From: Bugulina stolonifera
Taxonomy: Eukaryota; Bryozoa; Gymnolaemata; Cheilostomatida; Bugulidae
DNA: 64,000 nt
Assembly (NCBI GenBank): GCA_935421135.1
Contig: OW285192.1
Coordinates: 13,781,501 to 13,845,500 of the forward strand
Direction of reading: 5' to 3'
Position numbers and translations under genes: made by a program. How positions within the stretch are numbered: the stretch's first letter is position 1; every line of letters starts with the position of its first letter. The notes under the pieces were generated by a model that was not told where the DNA came from, did not search any database, and was given only the letters and a program-made list of their open reading frames with translations. This document shows positions 13,201-26,198 of the stretch, piece by piece.

Positions 13201-14039
13201 CAGGTATGGGAGTTCTAAGAAAATTAAGAATGCACCAGTCGAAGTTTACCCATCTAGGAGACCTAAAAAATGCAAACTTTGTTACAAGGTAAATACATGA
13301 TTGTATCTTTTGTGTTGTTATTAAGCAGTAAACATTCATGTAGGCCCCTGTACGTGTATATTTATGTGTACAATGTAACATGTGTAAGTATAATTTGCTG
13401 TCTGGTTAGTAGACTAGGGCATGTAGAACTAGGTTAACAGAGTATTTCAGAGGTCTAGTATCGTATTACCATTCAGTTTAGTGGGTTTTATGTGTTGAAA
13501 ACTATGATTAATTTCATCAATAAGAGTGGGAAAAATAGTAATAAATTAGACATCTAACCCTACTACAGGTTTCATCTGGTTTACTCATGCGTTACATATA
13601 ACGAGCTATCGCTTTGCAAAAAAATTCACTTGCATTTATGGGCAATTGTAGTGTTTGTTTCCATAACTTTAGAAAAGGGTTTAGATTCTACGTAGCATGT
13701 TGACTGCTGTTTTAAAGCACTGTGCGTTGGTAAACCGTTTAATTACATATATATTGTTCCATTTAATTTAAAACTTTAATTTACTTCAGCCATTACATGA
13801 TAACTATTCTATTTTAGAGTGTAAGAGCTGATAACTTCAAAGTACATATGAGAAGTCACACTGGAGAGAAGCCTTATCACTGCCCGAAGTGCCCATTTAA
13901 AACAGCCAATCCTAGCAGTTTGCCTAAACATCTACTGATACATGAAAAGGAGGCTAAAACCTACAAATGTCCAAACTGTTCTTACAGAACGATTTATAGG
14001 AGTAATATTGCTGCACATCAAAGGAAACATAACTCCTAA
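10211..14039 (+). CDS. ZFP-1: CtBP-motif, three-finger C2H2 zinc-finger protein (six exons, about 302 aa)
   Basis: Coding exons by eye: 10211-10522, 11072-11173, 11429-11490, 12324-12438, 13193-13288, 13818-14039, each with AG/GT borders and one open frame (junction phases 0,0,2,0,0). The start is the first ATG after an in-frame gap and matches the paralogs. Residues about 4-40 are the family N-terminal block (core SLLRAIHTGHVPTIIQ). Residues 124-131 read AIDLSLKK, a CtBP-dock-like motif; residues 164-170 (PMNICMR) are a decayed version of the second motif. A basic linker VYPSRRPKK leads into finger 1 (C224, C227, H239, H243), finger 2 (C251, C254, H267, H271) and finger 3 (C280, C283, H296, H300). 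Finger 1 is split by intron 5 and has 11 rather than 12 residues between its Cys and His pairs. Known: C2H2 fingers bind DNA and PxDLS motifs recruit CtBP. Inferred: nuclear repressor. Intron 1 carries a 19-bp tandem repeat. Confidence 0.88.
10643..10762. repeat. 19-bp tandem repeat in ZFP-1 intron 1
   Basis: About six copies of a unit reading TGCACACTGTACATGTACA, starting some 120 bases after the exon-1 donor. The apparent peptide over it is just the repeat read in three frames, not a gene. Confidence 0.85.
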
Positions 14040-15206
14040 TATTAACCTGACAAACTCTGTTAAAGTATGCTTAGATTATCTGACATGTTTTTTTTCTTAT
14101 GGCAATGGATACTTAAAAGATACATATTGCACCTAATGAGCTGTCATATACTTGACTAAAAAACCTTCATCTTATCTTTAATGGACTACTATGCCATGAT
14201 AATCTCACATGTGCAGTGCCTACATTTAGTACATGATATATTGGCAAATAATCATTATTGTAAAATTTTTTTAATGTAGCGGTGCATTTTATCTTTAAAA
14301 TGTGTCTTACTTCGGAAATTGTAAAAAAATATTATTTTGCAATAACCATTTGTAGGCCCTACATACCAGTATGGAAGAAGTATGACAAAATTTAGAAACA
14401 GGATCTCTAATACTTATTTTTTTATTTTTTACCTCTAAGTTTTTGCCAAAAATAATTCGCAATTGTATGTAATTATGTATGCCAGCCTCAAAAGTCACTT
14501 AAAAAATGTGCATTATAATATCAATAAAAAATTAATGTGAGGAACCTCGGCCAAGAGATTCCTAGACTAATAAACACTTCAAAGTTTATCTCTAAGCATA
14601 AGGGTGACTTTATTGAAGTCCAAAGAACTACTGAATTAATATAAATAATATGTCTCCACCTATATACTAACACAACTTTGATCCTGTCCAAAGATGTGTA
14701 TAATTTAAAATGCGCAAATTAATACCATTAAAAGTCATGGTAAATTGTATTATTCATGGAAAAAATATAGCAAGTACGTTTCCGTATAAATTACACGAAT
14801 TAAATGCCTATCAACCCTCACAATATCATGAAGACATAGGACATCTACAGGGACAACCAGAGACAAAGGCACCAAAGTCGGGTGTTTCTAAACCATTATA
14901 GTAAACAATCGGGCTAATCTAATAATCCCCTCTGCAACCCATCACAAACTAGGGCCTATAATGAGTACAAAACACATTACAAGCTACTTGCAGAGCCTGT
15001 GTTCACTAACAGGTACATTTACAATAATTATCAGTAGGTTAATCTGTGTGCAAGTTACATAATTATCGATATTAATATCTGGGGAAGTTGCTCTTTACAA
15101 TATTATGATACATACATGCATATATCTTCCATGCCATGAACGTATAACCCTACGTATTTCCTGAACTTTTTACTTCAAAATCAAGATTACCCTTTGCTTT
15201 CCATGT
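14040..15206. other. ZFP-1 3' flank
   Basis: It holds a possible poly(A) signal (AATAAA near 14523). No other gene was seen. Confidence 0.45.
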
Positions 15207-15211
15207 TTACC

Positions 15212-16494
15212 CATGGGCGGATTTACTGTAGGTCGCCAGGGTCTCGCGACCCCCCTTTTATTTGCTGAAAAAAAAATTGAAATTGAGTGATTTTTGACCA
15301 TATTCAAAGATTTTCCCATTTAGAAAGTTTTTCTATGGAGGTCGCCATGATTTCCATAGTTACTTATTAGGATCGCAGTAAATATAGCTTAAGTTTCATA
15401 TTCCTGCAAGTAGCTCTCAGGTAGATCAGCAAAGTCAATTGATTGTGCTATCAATAAACTTCTTGCAGACATTCTTGTTTACTGTACAGTCAAAGTTTGC
15501 TTGGCTAATTCACTGAATGAATCGGTGATTGCTTAAAAAATTAATCAAAATAATTCTAATAATATCACCTTTACATTTTCCAGAAAGAGTTTATTGTACC
15601 ACTTTGCATTTTAACAAAGTTAATTCTTTTTTCCTGTTTTGTCCTGGGTAATTTCCTAGATTAGGAGAAAAGAGGAACTATACTATCACTCAGAGTTACG
15701 AATATTCAATAGAATTAGAATATTTCATTATCAGATTATGATTACATTATTTGAATTTTCTTAGATCCCAGATTCGAGATTCAGATTGGGGGAAAAAGGA
15801 ACTAGCAGTCAGAGTTATGAATATATGAATTTCCAATTTAGTTTTTGTTTAACAACAGAACATCATGAACATTATGATTATGATTATCTTATGAATGATA
15901 ATCCTAATGTTGCTTACAATAATTTTCTTTTTAAAATATAATTTATAAATTATTATAACTTTAAAATATTAAATTGATAAAATATAAATAATAATTATTT
16001 ACATTTTATTAATTTGATATTTGAAAATTATAATCAGTTAGGTTGTCATTTTATTGTTTTGTAATGCAGCCTAAACAATATCGTTGATGTTATTACTATT
16101 AATTGTTATTGTATGAATTTTTGTATAAAAATTTATTTAATATCATATCTATAAATTACTATCAGGCGCAGTTTTTAGTTTTTCATAGCATAACTTTCTG
16201 CCTCCAGCGTCCAAGAGTGAGAGTTTTCCCAAGGCTTAAAATCCCCCAGCACAAAGGATCCTCTTCATGTTTTAGTCCTTAGTTTCAAGTTTACATGGTC
16301 TCTATGAAGCCTAAAAAGCTTCAGCGGCCGGGGCTCCGCCCCGGACCCCGTTGGGGGGGCTTACAGCGCCCCCCAAACCCCCCAGCTGTTGGTCTCGGGC
16401 GCTTTGCGCCCTCGGCTTGGGTGCTGCGCACCCTCAATAAATTTCCTTGGTGGGCAGGAGACCCCCCTTTCTGAAAGTTGAAAATCCGCCCCTG
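15212..16494. mobile_element. Non-autonomous hAT-like DNA transposon
   Basis: The ends are inverted: CATGGGCGGATTTAC at the left and, reading inward from the right, CAGGGGCGGATTTTC. TTACC flanks both ends (15207-15211 and 16495-16499) as a short target-site duplication. hAT elements often begin CAGGG. The interior is very AT-rich except for a GC-rich block at about 16324-16430 (GGGGCTCCGCCCCGGACCCC). No transposase frame was seen. Confidence 0.75.
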
Positions 16495-16499
16495 TTACC

Positions 16500-18929
16500 A
16501 ATAATATTATGTTAATATTGTGCCTCTCTGGTAGTATCTTCATTATGATATAGCATATGTTGATCATGTGCTAGTTAACTTTACGTGTACATTGTAGTAC
16601 CTACCAGGCCACAATGGCTCAAAATGTTGGAAAAGAAGCAGTAGATCAATAAAATAAATGGCATATACTCACTAATGTACATGTAGGTGTAACGTTAATA
16701 AACAGCTTCTACATTCAATGACAAGGACCTGTACACCTAGCATTATTATTGGCTGCTGAACCTCATGACTTGCAAAAAATACTAATTGCAAAATGTGTTA
16801 CCAAATTTTTTATTACTTTACGACACAATGACACGACGCCACGTAAAATTTATTGAAACTAAGCTTCACCACACTATTGATGTCACAAGCCTCTCATCAT
16901 TGCAGGAATTGGTACATGTTACTAGATTTCATTATAAGAAAGCTTGAGATATACATTGTACATTACTCATCATTATATTATAATTATCGTAATTTGACCT
17001 CTCCATAGTCTAGAGGTTAAAGAGGAGACGATGCGATGCGATGCGACATAGTTGTCACACAATAGAATTTGCACCCAGGTTACATGTACATGATATATAT
17101 AAATTGTATATCGTGAGGAGAGAGAGGGAGTTTTCACATTACCTACTGGTAAATACAACATGTGTATTTGCTATAACCTCACTTTTATTAACCTTTTACC
17201 TTCCACTAGACGTTCTAGGAACGTCCTAATTACTAGCCTTAACTTTCCACTCAACGTTCCAGGAACGTCCTTGTTTTGACAGCATTATTACAGCTAAGCA
17301 AATAAAAACACCACAAAACTGTTTAGCTCATCAAATAGAGCTCAGTCTGAACATTCCAACAGTATATTGAACTGCTGTAAAGATGTATAATTACTTCTAC
17401 ATGCCTATCGTTATGTGTATGTACATTGTATTATACAATGTATGTATGAATATGTATATACAGTTATAATACCTGCCTGTAGTTCATGACTTCACTAGCA
17501 CTCAAGAATTTGCTTCACTAATGGAGCAGATATAAATAGAACATGATCATGTTTAACTATGTACAGTTCTAGCTGAAGGATAAAGGATATATAAACTGGT
17601 TGATAGATTACTACTAACACCACAGTCAGAAACTTTGATTATTAAATGATATAATGTAAGGAATTAATTCAGACTTCCTTAAACCATAATTATTCACATG
17701 CCTTAAATACACTGACCATCCCACAAATATTTCATCTAGGAATAGTCTTGGGGAAACCTTTCGTTGTCACTCCCATGTTTATATATTGACACTAATGTAC
17801 ATGTACATATACTATCTAGCTCTGAGTATTATTCTTCCACTGCATATCCTGGTTCTTTGGTAGACTGTAGTTTGACATCATACACCATAAATTTGGATTG
17901 TTAGAGCAAATCATGTAAACCTAAATGTGAAATATTTACAAACACATACAGGTTTTCCTTTGTTAACCACACTCGCAGACGAAGATTGGCAACATGTATA
18001 AAATCACATCTGGTTCTTTATGTTATCACTACATCTGCATACAGCAACAATACTTACATGATAAGACACAAAGATGTAGTCTAGCAAGCTTTATATAAAC
18101 ATGTACAAGTATGTACTTGTATACTAGATATTAGATATGTTTAAATGCTGAATGAATAGAGGTTGCATGACAGCACAACACATATTATACGCCAGAATAA
18201 ATTATTAAAGTATTAAAAGGTGTGAATGCAACAGCCCAAAACGGATGCCTTCAACTCCGTTCTTCTCGCACTTACACTGGCTATTAGTTTTACATTTCAC
18301 CATTTTAACGCCTTGCTGCTGGGCCTCCTTTTACCTTTTCTCTCTAGAAATTCTTTTTTCCCAATTCCCTTTAGAGCCAACTCACTTCAAAATTATGCCG
18401 TATGTTGTCCGGTGGTCTTGTTCACATTCCCGTGATCACACCAGATTACCCCACACATGAGATGAAGAGCAATGTTGTATGACTAGCAGAAAGCTTCATT
18501 ATTATAGGCTCTGCTGGCTGCTGGGTATTTCTCAACATCCCATTGTCATTAGTGACTGAATGGAGGACTTTACTTTACTATGTCCGGTGGTGGTGATGGT
18601 TGTTTGGATGATGCCAGTACATCTGCTCAGTTCCACTAAGATCGAAATGTTGGCATACAGGTACACTCAGTCTCATCTGAGAGGATCAGCAAAGGAAGGA
18701 AGAGATAAGAGTTCTGGTCAGTGAGCAACTCACTAGTAGTGATGACCTGATGTGGTTAGGAATGCTAGGCGGAGGACGGAGAGGGTTGATGTGATGGTAC
18801 GCCCAGTCGTATCTCACATCTGACACTCATTATTGCGTGCATACATGTATATATCTGCTTGTATTCTACTCTTATATTGTTATATATGATTGTATGATTA
18901 TTTCTAAGTCTTTTAATGCCTTTTATACC
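16500..18929. other. Intergenic
   Basis: Contains the STAT-like palindrome pair. From about 18240 to 18830 the base composition is less AT-rich and may be decayed transposon sequence, but no domain could be read. Confidence 0.4.
17192..17273. repeat. Two tandem units, each with an ACGTTC/GAACGT palindrome
   Basis: Units at 17192-17228 and 17238-17273 share CCTT-ACNTTCCACT and contain GTTCTAGGAAC and GTTCCAGGAAC. Each includes TTC-N3-GAA, the shape of a STAT-type site. It lies 3 kb before the ZFP-2 promoter; regulatory use is only a possibility. Confidence 0.5.
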
Positions 18930-19470
18930 CATGTACAGAGGCCCGACCTCTCAGAATCCATTGATATTCATTTTGTACATGAATTGGACCATTATAAGCA
19001 ACTTTTGTAGAACCCGACCTATTTTGGGTCGGCCGTCGGGCTTCCGGCGGCCATCTTGTTGCGCAACTTCCGGACGACCACACGTCGTCTTTTCCCGACG
19101 TCATGTCGGCCGGAAGTCCTTATACTATATAAAGGGCACTGTTTTACTGTTCATTGTCTCAGTCTACACTTGGCTTTCAATAAAGACACATCTATACTTG
19201 ATACAGGGACTTTCTCTTCCTTTTACTAGGTCATTCGCTCTGCGAACCGCCTACTAGGTTGAATTACTCTCTTTCATTGTATAGTCTGAAGGTCGGACTT
19301 GAGATCAGATGGGTCGTCTTTGGTAGTATTTGGGCTACTGAGACCGCTCGATCTTTCATGTAATGCGAAGTCCTATTACCACTCATAGGCACTTCATTTC
19401 TGGGTCGATAGTCGTCCAAGGACGACCGCACCAAATCACAGAAACCATTACATTGAGAGAAACGAAAAGC
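18930..19470 (+). mobile_element. LTR-like element (probable solo LTR), family A
   Basis: It contains a TATA box (TATATAAAG, 19126-19134) and, 45 bases on, a polyadenylation-like AATAAAG (19179-19185), the layout of U3-R-U5. Upstream blocks CTTGTTGCGCAACTTCCGGA and GGCCGGAAGT recur on the minus strand near 45.8 kb. Boundaries are approximate. No gag or pol was seen. Confidence 0.6.
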
Positions 19471-20182
19471 AGAGAAGACACTGACTCGAGAATGGTAAAC
19501 TGATGAAAATGCTAGCTTCTTCTGCCATGGTCCTTAAACAACTGAGCCGCTTAGACAAAGTCTATGTCTTGATAGATAGAAAACACTGACTGAATTAAAG
19601 GTATCAGGTGAACAAAGGTTAGATATGATCATGCCATGAAACAGTTTGAAACACCATAGTTATCTTTGGTTAACCAACAACCTGGTTATTCTACAAGGTT
19701 GACTCTGGGGTTCCAACACAATTGACTTGGTTATGGGGACCAGAACTACGATATTTTCTATATTACATTATTTGAAAACAAATTTGTTAGTTTTCCGTCA
19801 TTATAACTCTTTCCACATCAGAAGACTGCTTTGACTGGTTTACGGTGTTTCTACTATCTCAATATATTTTGCAACAGAATGACCGGCATGTATCTGTCGG
19901 AATGTGATAGCAGTATTGATGGGCAGTCCAAAGACATTACTGTTCTATATGAAAAGAGTACCACTGCCATATTACAATCATAAGACATGGGGCCTAACAG
20001 GACATGAAACTGTTGTACAATGTATTCTCATATGATTAATGACTCAACAAGGATAGTCAAAGTGATACATGCATACGTAAGCTGACATGTACTGATTTGC
20101 TAGGAACTAATGTTATGATGATGCAAATGCAATGAGCACATTCATAATATGCATATAATATATCTATGATAGGCTTAGAATA
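19471..20182. other. Intergenic, nothing recognised
   Basis: The stretch between the LTR-like element and the ZFP-2 promoter box. No feature could be supported. Confidence 0.4.
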
Positions 20183-20198
20183 GAGGCGTGGCTAGTGC
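20183..20198 (+). promoter_or_regulatory. Family promoter box of ZFP-2
   Basis: Same 16-base box as ZFP-1, 0.71 kb before the start codon. A donor (GCAGGTGAGTGA) near 20299 and the acceptor just before the ATG define a probable 5' UTR intron of about 0.6 kb. Confidence 0.6.
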
Positions 20199-20910
20199 GG
20201 ACGAGTTTGTATCAACATTTGGTTTATTCTGCTCTGCGGCTGGCTACGATTGTGACATATAGTCTGGCATTGAAAGTAAAAAAGTTAAAACTAGCGCAGG
20301 TGAGTGAATGATTGTTAAAACCACCTATTTACGCTATCGTGATTTGTTTTACTAACCAATGATTTATTTTCGATTGAGCTGTAAATCTGGCAATTGTTAT
20401 ACAACAAATGCAATATTTCCTATGTCTTGTCTTATTAATAGCATACATGTACAGGAATATACAGCCACATTGTATGTATATGTAATATGACTATAATACT
20501 TTCTATATATGTCATTTTTGATCTCAGGAAATTAAAATTGACCTGAGAGTGATTAAAAGTTTGGTTTCGTGTAGTGAAAAACATTTGAATGAGCACTGTG
20601 TTTATGCTGAGATAGTTTGAGTTCGCACATTGTATACATACACCATGACCACTTTGTCATTTGAATCTATCTTTCTAGAATAGGTTTCCTTATAAGATCA
20701 TTCTTTAGAAAATTAATATCGTGAATTTTGACAAATAATACAAGGCAATAATGACATCACATCAGGATAATTTCATTACACACATGATGAATAAATCGCA
20801 AAGAGTTTAAGTCAAGAGAGTCATTTTACCTTGCCACCATTACTCATTTGAAGCACTGAATCACATTCCGCATTACAGTCACTTTTTTAGTTGTACAGTT
20901 TTGCAGAGCC

Positions 20911-23773
20911 ATGGAGGAACCAAAGCATCTAGTTAAAGAAGTCGTAATGTCACTCCTCAGAGCCATGCACACTCGACATATAGCAACTATTGTCCAGACA
21001 ATCCTCTCTGTAGATCAGCTGAACGATGTTCTGAAAGGTTCGCTGGAAGTCAAATCTGCTGTTCAGAATCTACCCAAATCCGATACAGGTTCGTCTCCAG
21101 ATGATGCACTCAAGCCTTGGGAAGAAAATATACACAATGTTCCCCTCGTTCAATCACCCAAATCTCATTTGCTGAATCTTCCAAGGAACCCGCTAATGGC
21201 TCCAAAAGACTCTTTACACCACGTAAGCTACTACTTCTTGGCCATGTACATGTACATGTAGCTTTCACTGTATACGTGAGACTGTATAATTTCTAAAGCT
21301 ATCAAACATTTTTGATGTAGAAATAGATAGTTTCACAGTCATGTTAGAAACTAGTAGAAACAACTCAGCGATTTGTACAATGTAGGTGCCTGGATGTAAC
21401 CACTTTAGTGAGCTGAATGTATCTACCAATAGACTATGATACTTGTAATAGGCCTATAGAAAAGAATATATTGCTGTTTCAGCCATTGTGACCAGATAAA
21501 AGGCAGCTATTTACTTTCAGTAATAACAATGCCGAGAAAAATTCTAAAACTTTTAGAAGTAATTGTCCAGCAACATCAGTAAGTTGTGTAAAATCATTAG
21601 ATTTCTACTGTATTCCTTCTATGCAATCCTCTGAAATTCAAGAGATTTCTCTAAACGGCTATTTTGTTAACAGAAATCAAAAACCATAAATCCTTTAATA
21701 GTAAAATCAATCATCATGGGTAAATACATGCAGATCTATCTATTTAGATGGAATATTGCACTTTGATTTACTTGTAGAGAATTCTTGCACTGTCCAGCGA
21801 AGATCATCGCTCTAGCAATGAAACGCTTGACCTTTCTCTCAAAGAAGGCACCTATTCAAGAAATCAGGTAGATATTGTGTTAATGTTTTTCCTCTGCAAC
21901 CAGCATATTATAATGCTCATTCATGCACAGATGCAAAATTTCATCTTTTGTTCCACTACCCACTCTACATTGACAAACATTATCTGACCTCCTGTGAAAA
22001 GAGTTGTACTGATTTAAATAAAAACAGGCTTCATCTTCCAAGCTTTAACTTTTTGCAGCTTGAAAAAAGAGTGGAAGAAACGGTTGCTATGTCTGATGAG
22101 CCTCATCCTGAACCTAAAACAACTCGGAGGTTAGCTGTGCTCTTTTTATAGAGAGAGCAAAATTATATTTTTTGCAAGTTTTTAATCTTGTTTTATAAGA
22201 TTACAATATTGTGATTTTGCATAATATCATTTTTGGGTAGAAGATACATATACAATATAAACAGATTGTAGCTGATTAGTAGGAAATTTTTTATATCATT
22301 TTAATATTCAAATGTAATTAACACTTTAGTCATTCTAGTGCACCTATTCATTACATAGCAGTATTTGTACATGACTGTGGGCTTTAACTTTCTTTATTGA
22401 ATGAAGGATTTTATTGCTTTCTTGCAATAGCACATCTGGTACTAAGTTGTCTCATCTCTGTTTTCAGAGAGTCCAAAATTCCAATAGATCTAAGCATCCG
22501 GAAGAGTAAGCCAAGAGAGAATAGTAACTATATACAAATTCACTTACATCAACATTTTACTGAGTCAACTGATGACAACATAAACACAGTCTGTGTAAGT
22601 ACATTGTAACACCAATGTTGAGATCTACTCTACATGATTGATTTCAGTGTATATAGTTATTGGTAATATTTTTATGTCTGATCTGGTGATTTTGGATTGT
22701 GACAGGTAATCATACAGTAGGTGACCAGTAGTTACTAATCTAGCCTACGTACAACATCTATGATAAAATTGTGTATATAACATAGTTTATGCTCTGCTTC
22801 ACATACATGTAGCTTACATGTGTATACATGTAGATCTTATTAGTGTTTGTATGCAGGTACCAAGGAAAGCTGAGAGAAATAACAATACTTTAAATAAGAA
22901 GCCAAGGAAAGTTTACCCTTCTAGGAGACCAATCAAATGTAACATGTGTACAAAGGTGAACCAAAATATTCATTCACTTGTATACAGCACATTGTATGTA
23001 TTTATGTATGCTCTATAATATTATATGCATGCTTCAAATGACATCATCTTATGAAACCTTAATTGATTTACATTATAAATCAACTTTATTCCATCAGCAA
23101 TTTATACATTGTAGCCGAGTTACAAGTAACTATTTGAAACGTAACTTTTTAATATGCTAGATAGTACATGTCACGTGCTACATTTGTGTTACTAACTGAC
23201 AGTTAGTTTAAACATGATATCTAAGTATGCACATGTACATTGTGAGCCATGCAACATGACTATTCTTATTGATTGAAAGCAGACCACTTAGTGTCTTGAA
23301 AACCCCTTGAACCACAAATAAAAACCTGATGAAAAAAATCATTCCTAACTCATCGGCACAGCTGGGTTTCTCGCACAAAAATAATAATTTCACTTTTGGC
23401 CCAGGCCTTTGTGTTGGCGACCCTGTGGCAGAAGTAGGCCGGAAAACTTCTTCGCACAAAGACACTAACTGCTATAATTTGAGCAGTGTATAACCTGCAT
23501 GTACATAACTTTTTATAGCTCAACCATGCACAACCTCATTTATATTTGTAGGTTGTGAGGGCAGATAACTTTCTGATACACTTGAGAAGTCATAGCGGAG
23601 AGAAACCACATCAGTGCCAGCTATGCCCATTTAAAACTGCCAATCCCAGCAGTCTGCCCAAACATATGCGGCTACATGGACAGGGAACCCTTGCATACAA
23701 ATGCAACAAATGTTCCTACAGATCTCGCTCCTTAAGTCGACTCACGGCACATCAGAGGATGCATAACCTTTAG
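20911..23773 (+). CDS. ZFP-2: CtBP-motif, three-finger C2H2 zinc-finger protein (six exons, about 306 aa)
   Basis: Exons: 20911-21222, 21778-21867, 22059-22129, 22468-22594, 22857-22955, 23552-23773; junction phases 0,0,2,0,0 as in the paralogs. Exon 1 has exactly the same length (312 nt) as in ZFP-1. A strong acceptor (ttttgcag) lies four bases before the ATG, so there is a 5' UTR intron. The N-terminal block core is SLLRAMHTRHIATIVQ. Exon 2 carries TLDLSLK (residues 120-126). Exon 4 carries PIDLSIR (163-169), an exact match to the published CtBP consensus PxDLSxK/R. The linker VYPSRRPIK is followed by three C2H2 fingers. Finger 2 (PFKTANPSSLPKH) is the family sequence; finger 3 (CSYRSRSLSRLTAH) differs from its paralogs around the recognition helix. 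Inferred role: DNA-binding repressor. It converges with ZFP-3, which ends at 27795 on the other strand. Confidence 0.88.
23300..23430 (+). repeat. Dispersed repeat, related to 4186-4345, in ZFP-2 intron 5
   Basis: The reverse complement contains ACAGGGTCGCCAACACA, CTGGGCC and CGATGAGTTAGGAATG in the same order as the copy near 4.2 kb. It lies between the linker exon and the zinc-finger exon of ZFP-2. Confidence 0.4.
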
Positions 23774-25218
23774 TGCAGTCATTGAGGACTAGCCAGGACT
23801 CCAAATCTTTAAAAATCAAGACACTCGCATATAATAACTCTAACTAATATAATATATAGCATAACTTAATATGTATTAGTGCCAAGAACAACATTTTCCA
23901 GCCTAATTAATTGACATCAGAGTAGTAACGTGAATTCATGATTATATAAAACTTTTCCGCAACAAGGGACTTACTTGCCCAACTTTAGCAATACCACCTC
24001 CCAGGGTAAAGCTCAGGACTATAGATTCTATGGGGCCTAATCACCTCGCCCAGTTTTATATCAACTTTCCAACTCGACACGAAGGTTTAACACGATTATC
24101 ATTAGCAGGTGCCTTGGAGATGGCAGGTTGATGGGTCTTAAAAAAGAGGTAATTGAATAATTCAGGCTCTCTTTGCTGCAGGGCACAAACAGGTGTAATC
24201 TTCTGGCTCTTGTAACCATGTACAAATTTCAGAACATCTGCTAGAACTAAATCATTTGATAACTATTATTTGTGGCCTAACACCTAGTGCTACTAATATC
24301 TAACCTGTACATTAAATATTTTGGGATTAATTTGATTATGATATATATGTAGTATTCATTTGATCTGAGATTAGGGGATTCTTGTCTTTCATTGGTCCTT
24401 CAAAATCAAGATGTCTTCCAAACGCTAGACACTTTCTTTGGTATTTACATCAAATATTAGATTTATTGGTAGGTGATAGGAATTTTGAAATTGGAGTTTT
24501 TTCCATTTACTGATTACTGGTCAAGGAAGTTTTCCCTACTATATGCTTATGTGTGAGCCAATAGAATCAACATCCTGAATTCTGTAAATATCAGCAGATT
24601 AGTCAGCTGATTGATCACATTTTTCAATTGAAAACCTATAAGCTGACAAGTAAGTAAGCCAAAATATTGGTATTAGACAAGATATAATAATTATATTATA
24701 GCAGATAAACTTTGTTTTAAGCCATTAATCAACCATTAAGAATTGCACACGTTCACAGCTAGACAGTAATATAAAGGTATTATCTGGATGAGCAGAATTT
24801 CTTAATAATAAGACATTATTTTCTTTTGTCACATTGTCACACAAGTTGCTAAGTTTCAACAATGAGCAAAAAGTTAGAAAAGAAAAATATTACAACACCC
24901 ACAGAAGATACGGATATCAGCTAGCTATGACAGATGACATCCTGGTTTAAATGTGTAAATCAAACTGTGTGGGGGATAGCTCCCTAATGGTGAAAACGAG
25001 ATCCCTGATTGGTCAAAAGCAGGTTCCTTACAATTACAACATTCTTTAATCTGACAAGGCCAAACCTTGTGTAATATGAAGATAGTGATGGCAAGTCTTG
25101 TGTAGTCAGTTTAGGACGTCTAGAACTACTTACCCGCAAAGCTTCCTTTGTTTGAAAGCGGTACTGGTGCTAGGGCCAGGCCATAGAGTTTAGCAGCAGA
25201 AGTTTAATCATATAGTAG
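23774..25218. other. ZFP-2 3' flank, nothing recognised
   Basis: AT-rich non-coding sequence up to the family B LTR-like element. Confidence 0.4.
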
Positions 25219-25985
25219 TGATCAGCCAGCTAGACACTTACAACTTGATAGTAACCCACCATGTTTAACAACCTGTCTTTTCTATTATATCGGTCATGCT
25301 TACTCAGCTTGCAGCCTGTGTAATTGTATGAAGTTATTCGTGACATAGCATACCTGTACATAAATATATGTTGTATATAATTACTCATTTGTGCGCTACT
25401 CATATTGAAACTATAGTGTTAGTTCGAGGGTTGAGTTAGCATACATTGTCTGTTCATAGTTATGCATCATGTCTGTTTATATGCATCAATATTGTTCTTT
25501 TATGCCCGACTTAAGAAGCCGTCCTTTTTACTGTCGAATCTCAGGTGCCTATTATAATGTCTAGTCGTTCCTCCCACTATTATATAAATTTTGCAACCAG
25601 AAGCGATTTTACTTGTACCATCAATATAAGTTAGAATGTTTTGCTATGTTAATCAGTTGCTCCTGGACCTTCAATAAAGATACCTCTCTATAATATAGTA
25701 CTTAATATAATACATGTACGTACATGTAACTCTGTGTTGTACCTTCAAACTGTAAGTCTCTTAGCCTATGGTCCTAAGGGAACTGACAGCCAGAGCATCT
25801 AGCTTAGGGACGTACTCATGATATTGTAAACTACAAAAAAGAACATTTGGACCTAGAGCCAGCATAATAATCACATGTACGACAGTGCTAGTCGAGCATT
25901 GCATTTTTACTCAGTGCATGCAATAAGAGGGTAGATAGACCACTCTCAGTCATTAGACCACTCTCCGCCCCGCCCGTACACTACA
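25219..25985 (+). mobile_element. LTR-like element (probable solo LTR), family B copy 1
   Basis: It matches 43919-44671 along its whole length in patches: GATCAGCCAG at the start, CTATGTTAATCAGTTG, TTCAATAAAGATACC (about 25670-25684), GGAACTGACAGCCAGAG, GTACGACAGTGCTAGTCGAG and GTAGATAGACCACTCT near the end. It starts TG and ends CA, as LTRs do. It lies about 1.4 kb downstream of ZFP-2. Confidence 0.6.
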
Positions 25986-26198
25986 GGTGTGTGAAACATT
26001 AAAATGTTTTACAGTAAAGTTCTTCGTCTTAGTTTGAGTATCATCGCTGCATTGCATGGATCATTTAGATAATTTACTACATAGTACAGGTGCTGTGGGT
26101 GAACAAGCTGAAGTTGTCTTCTCTCCAAATTGAAACAAACCAAGAGAGGTTAACTCTGTATTATTGTCTGTTAGCGCTGTTATTACTATTATTATAGC

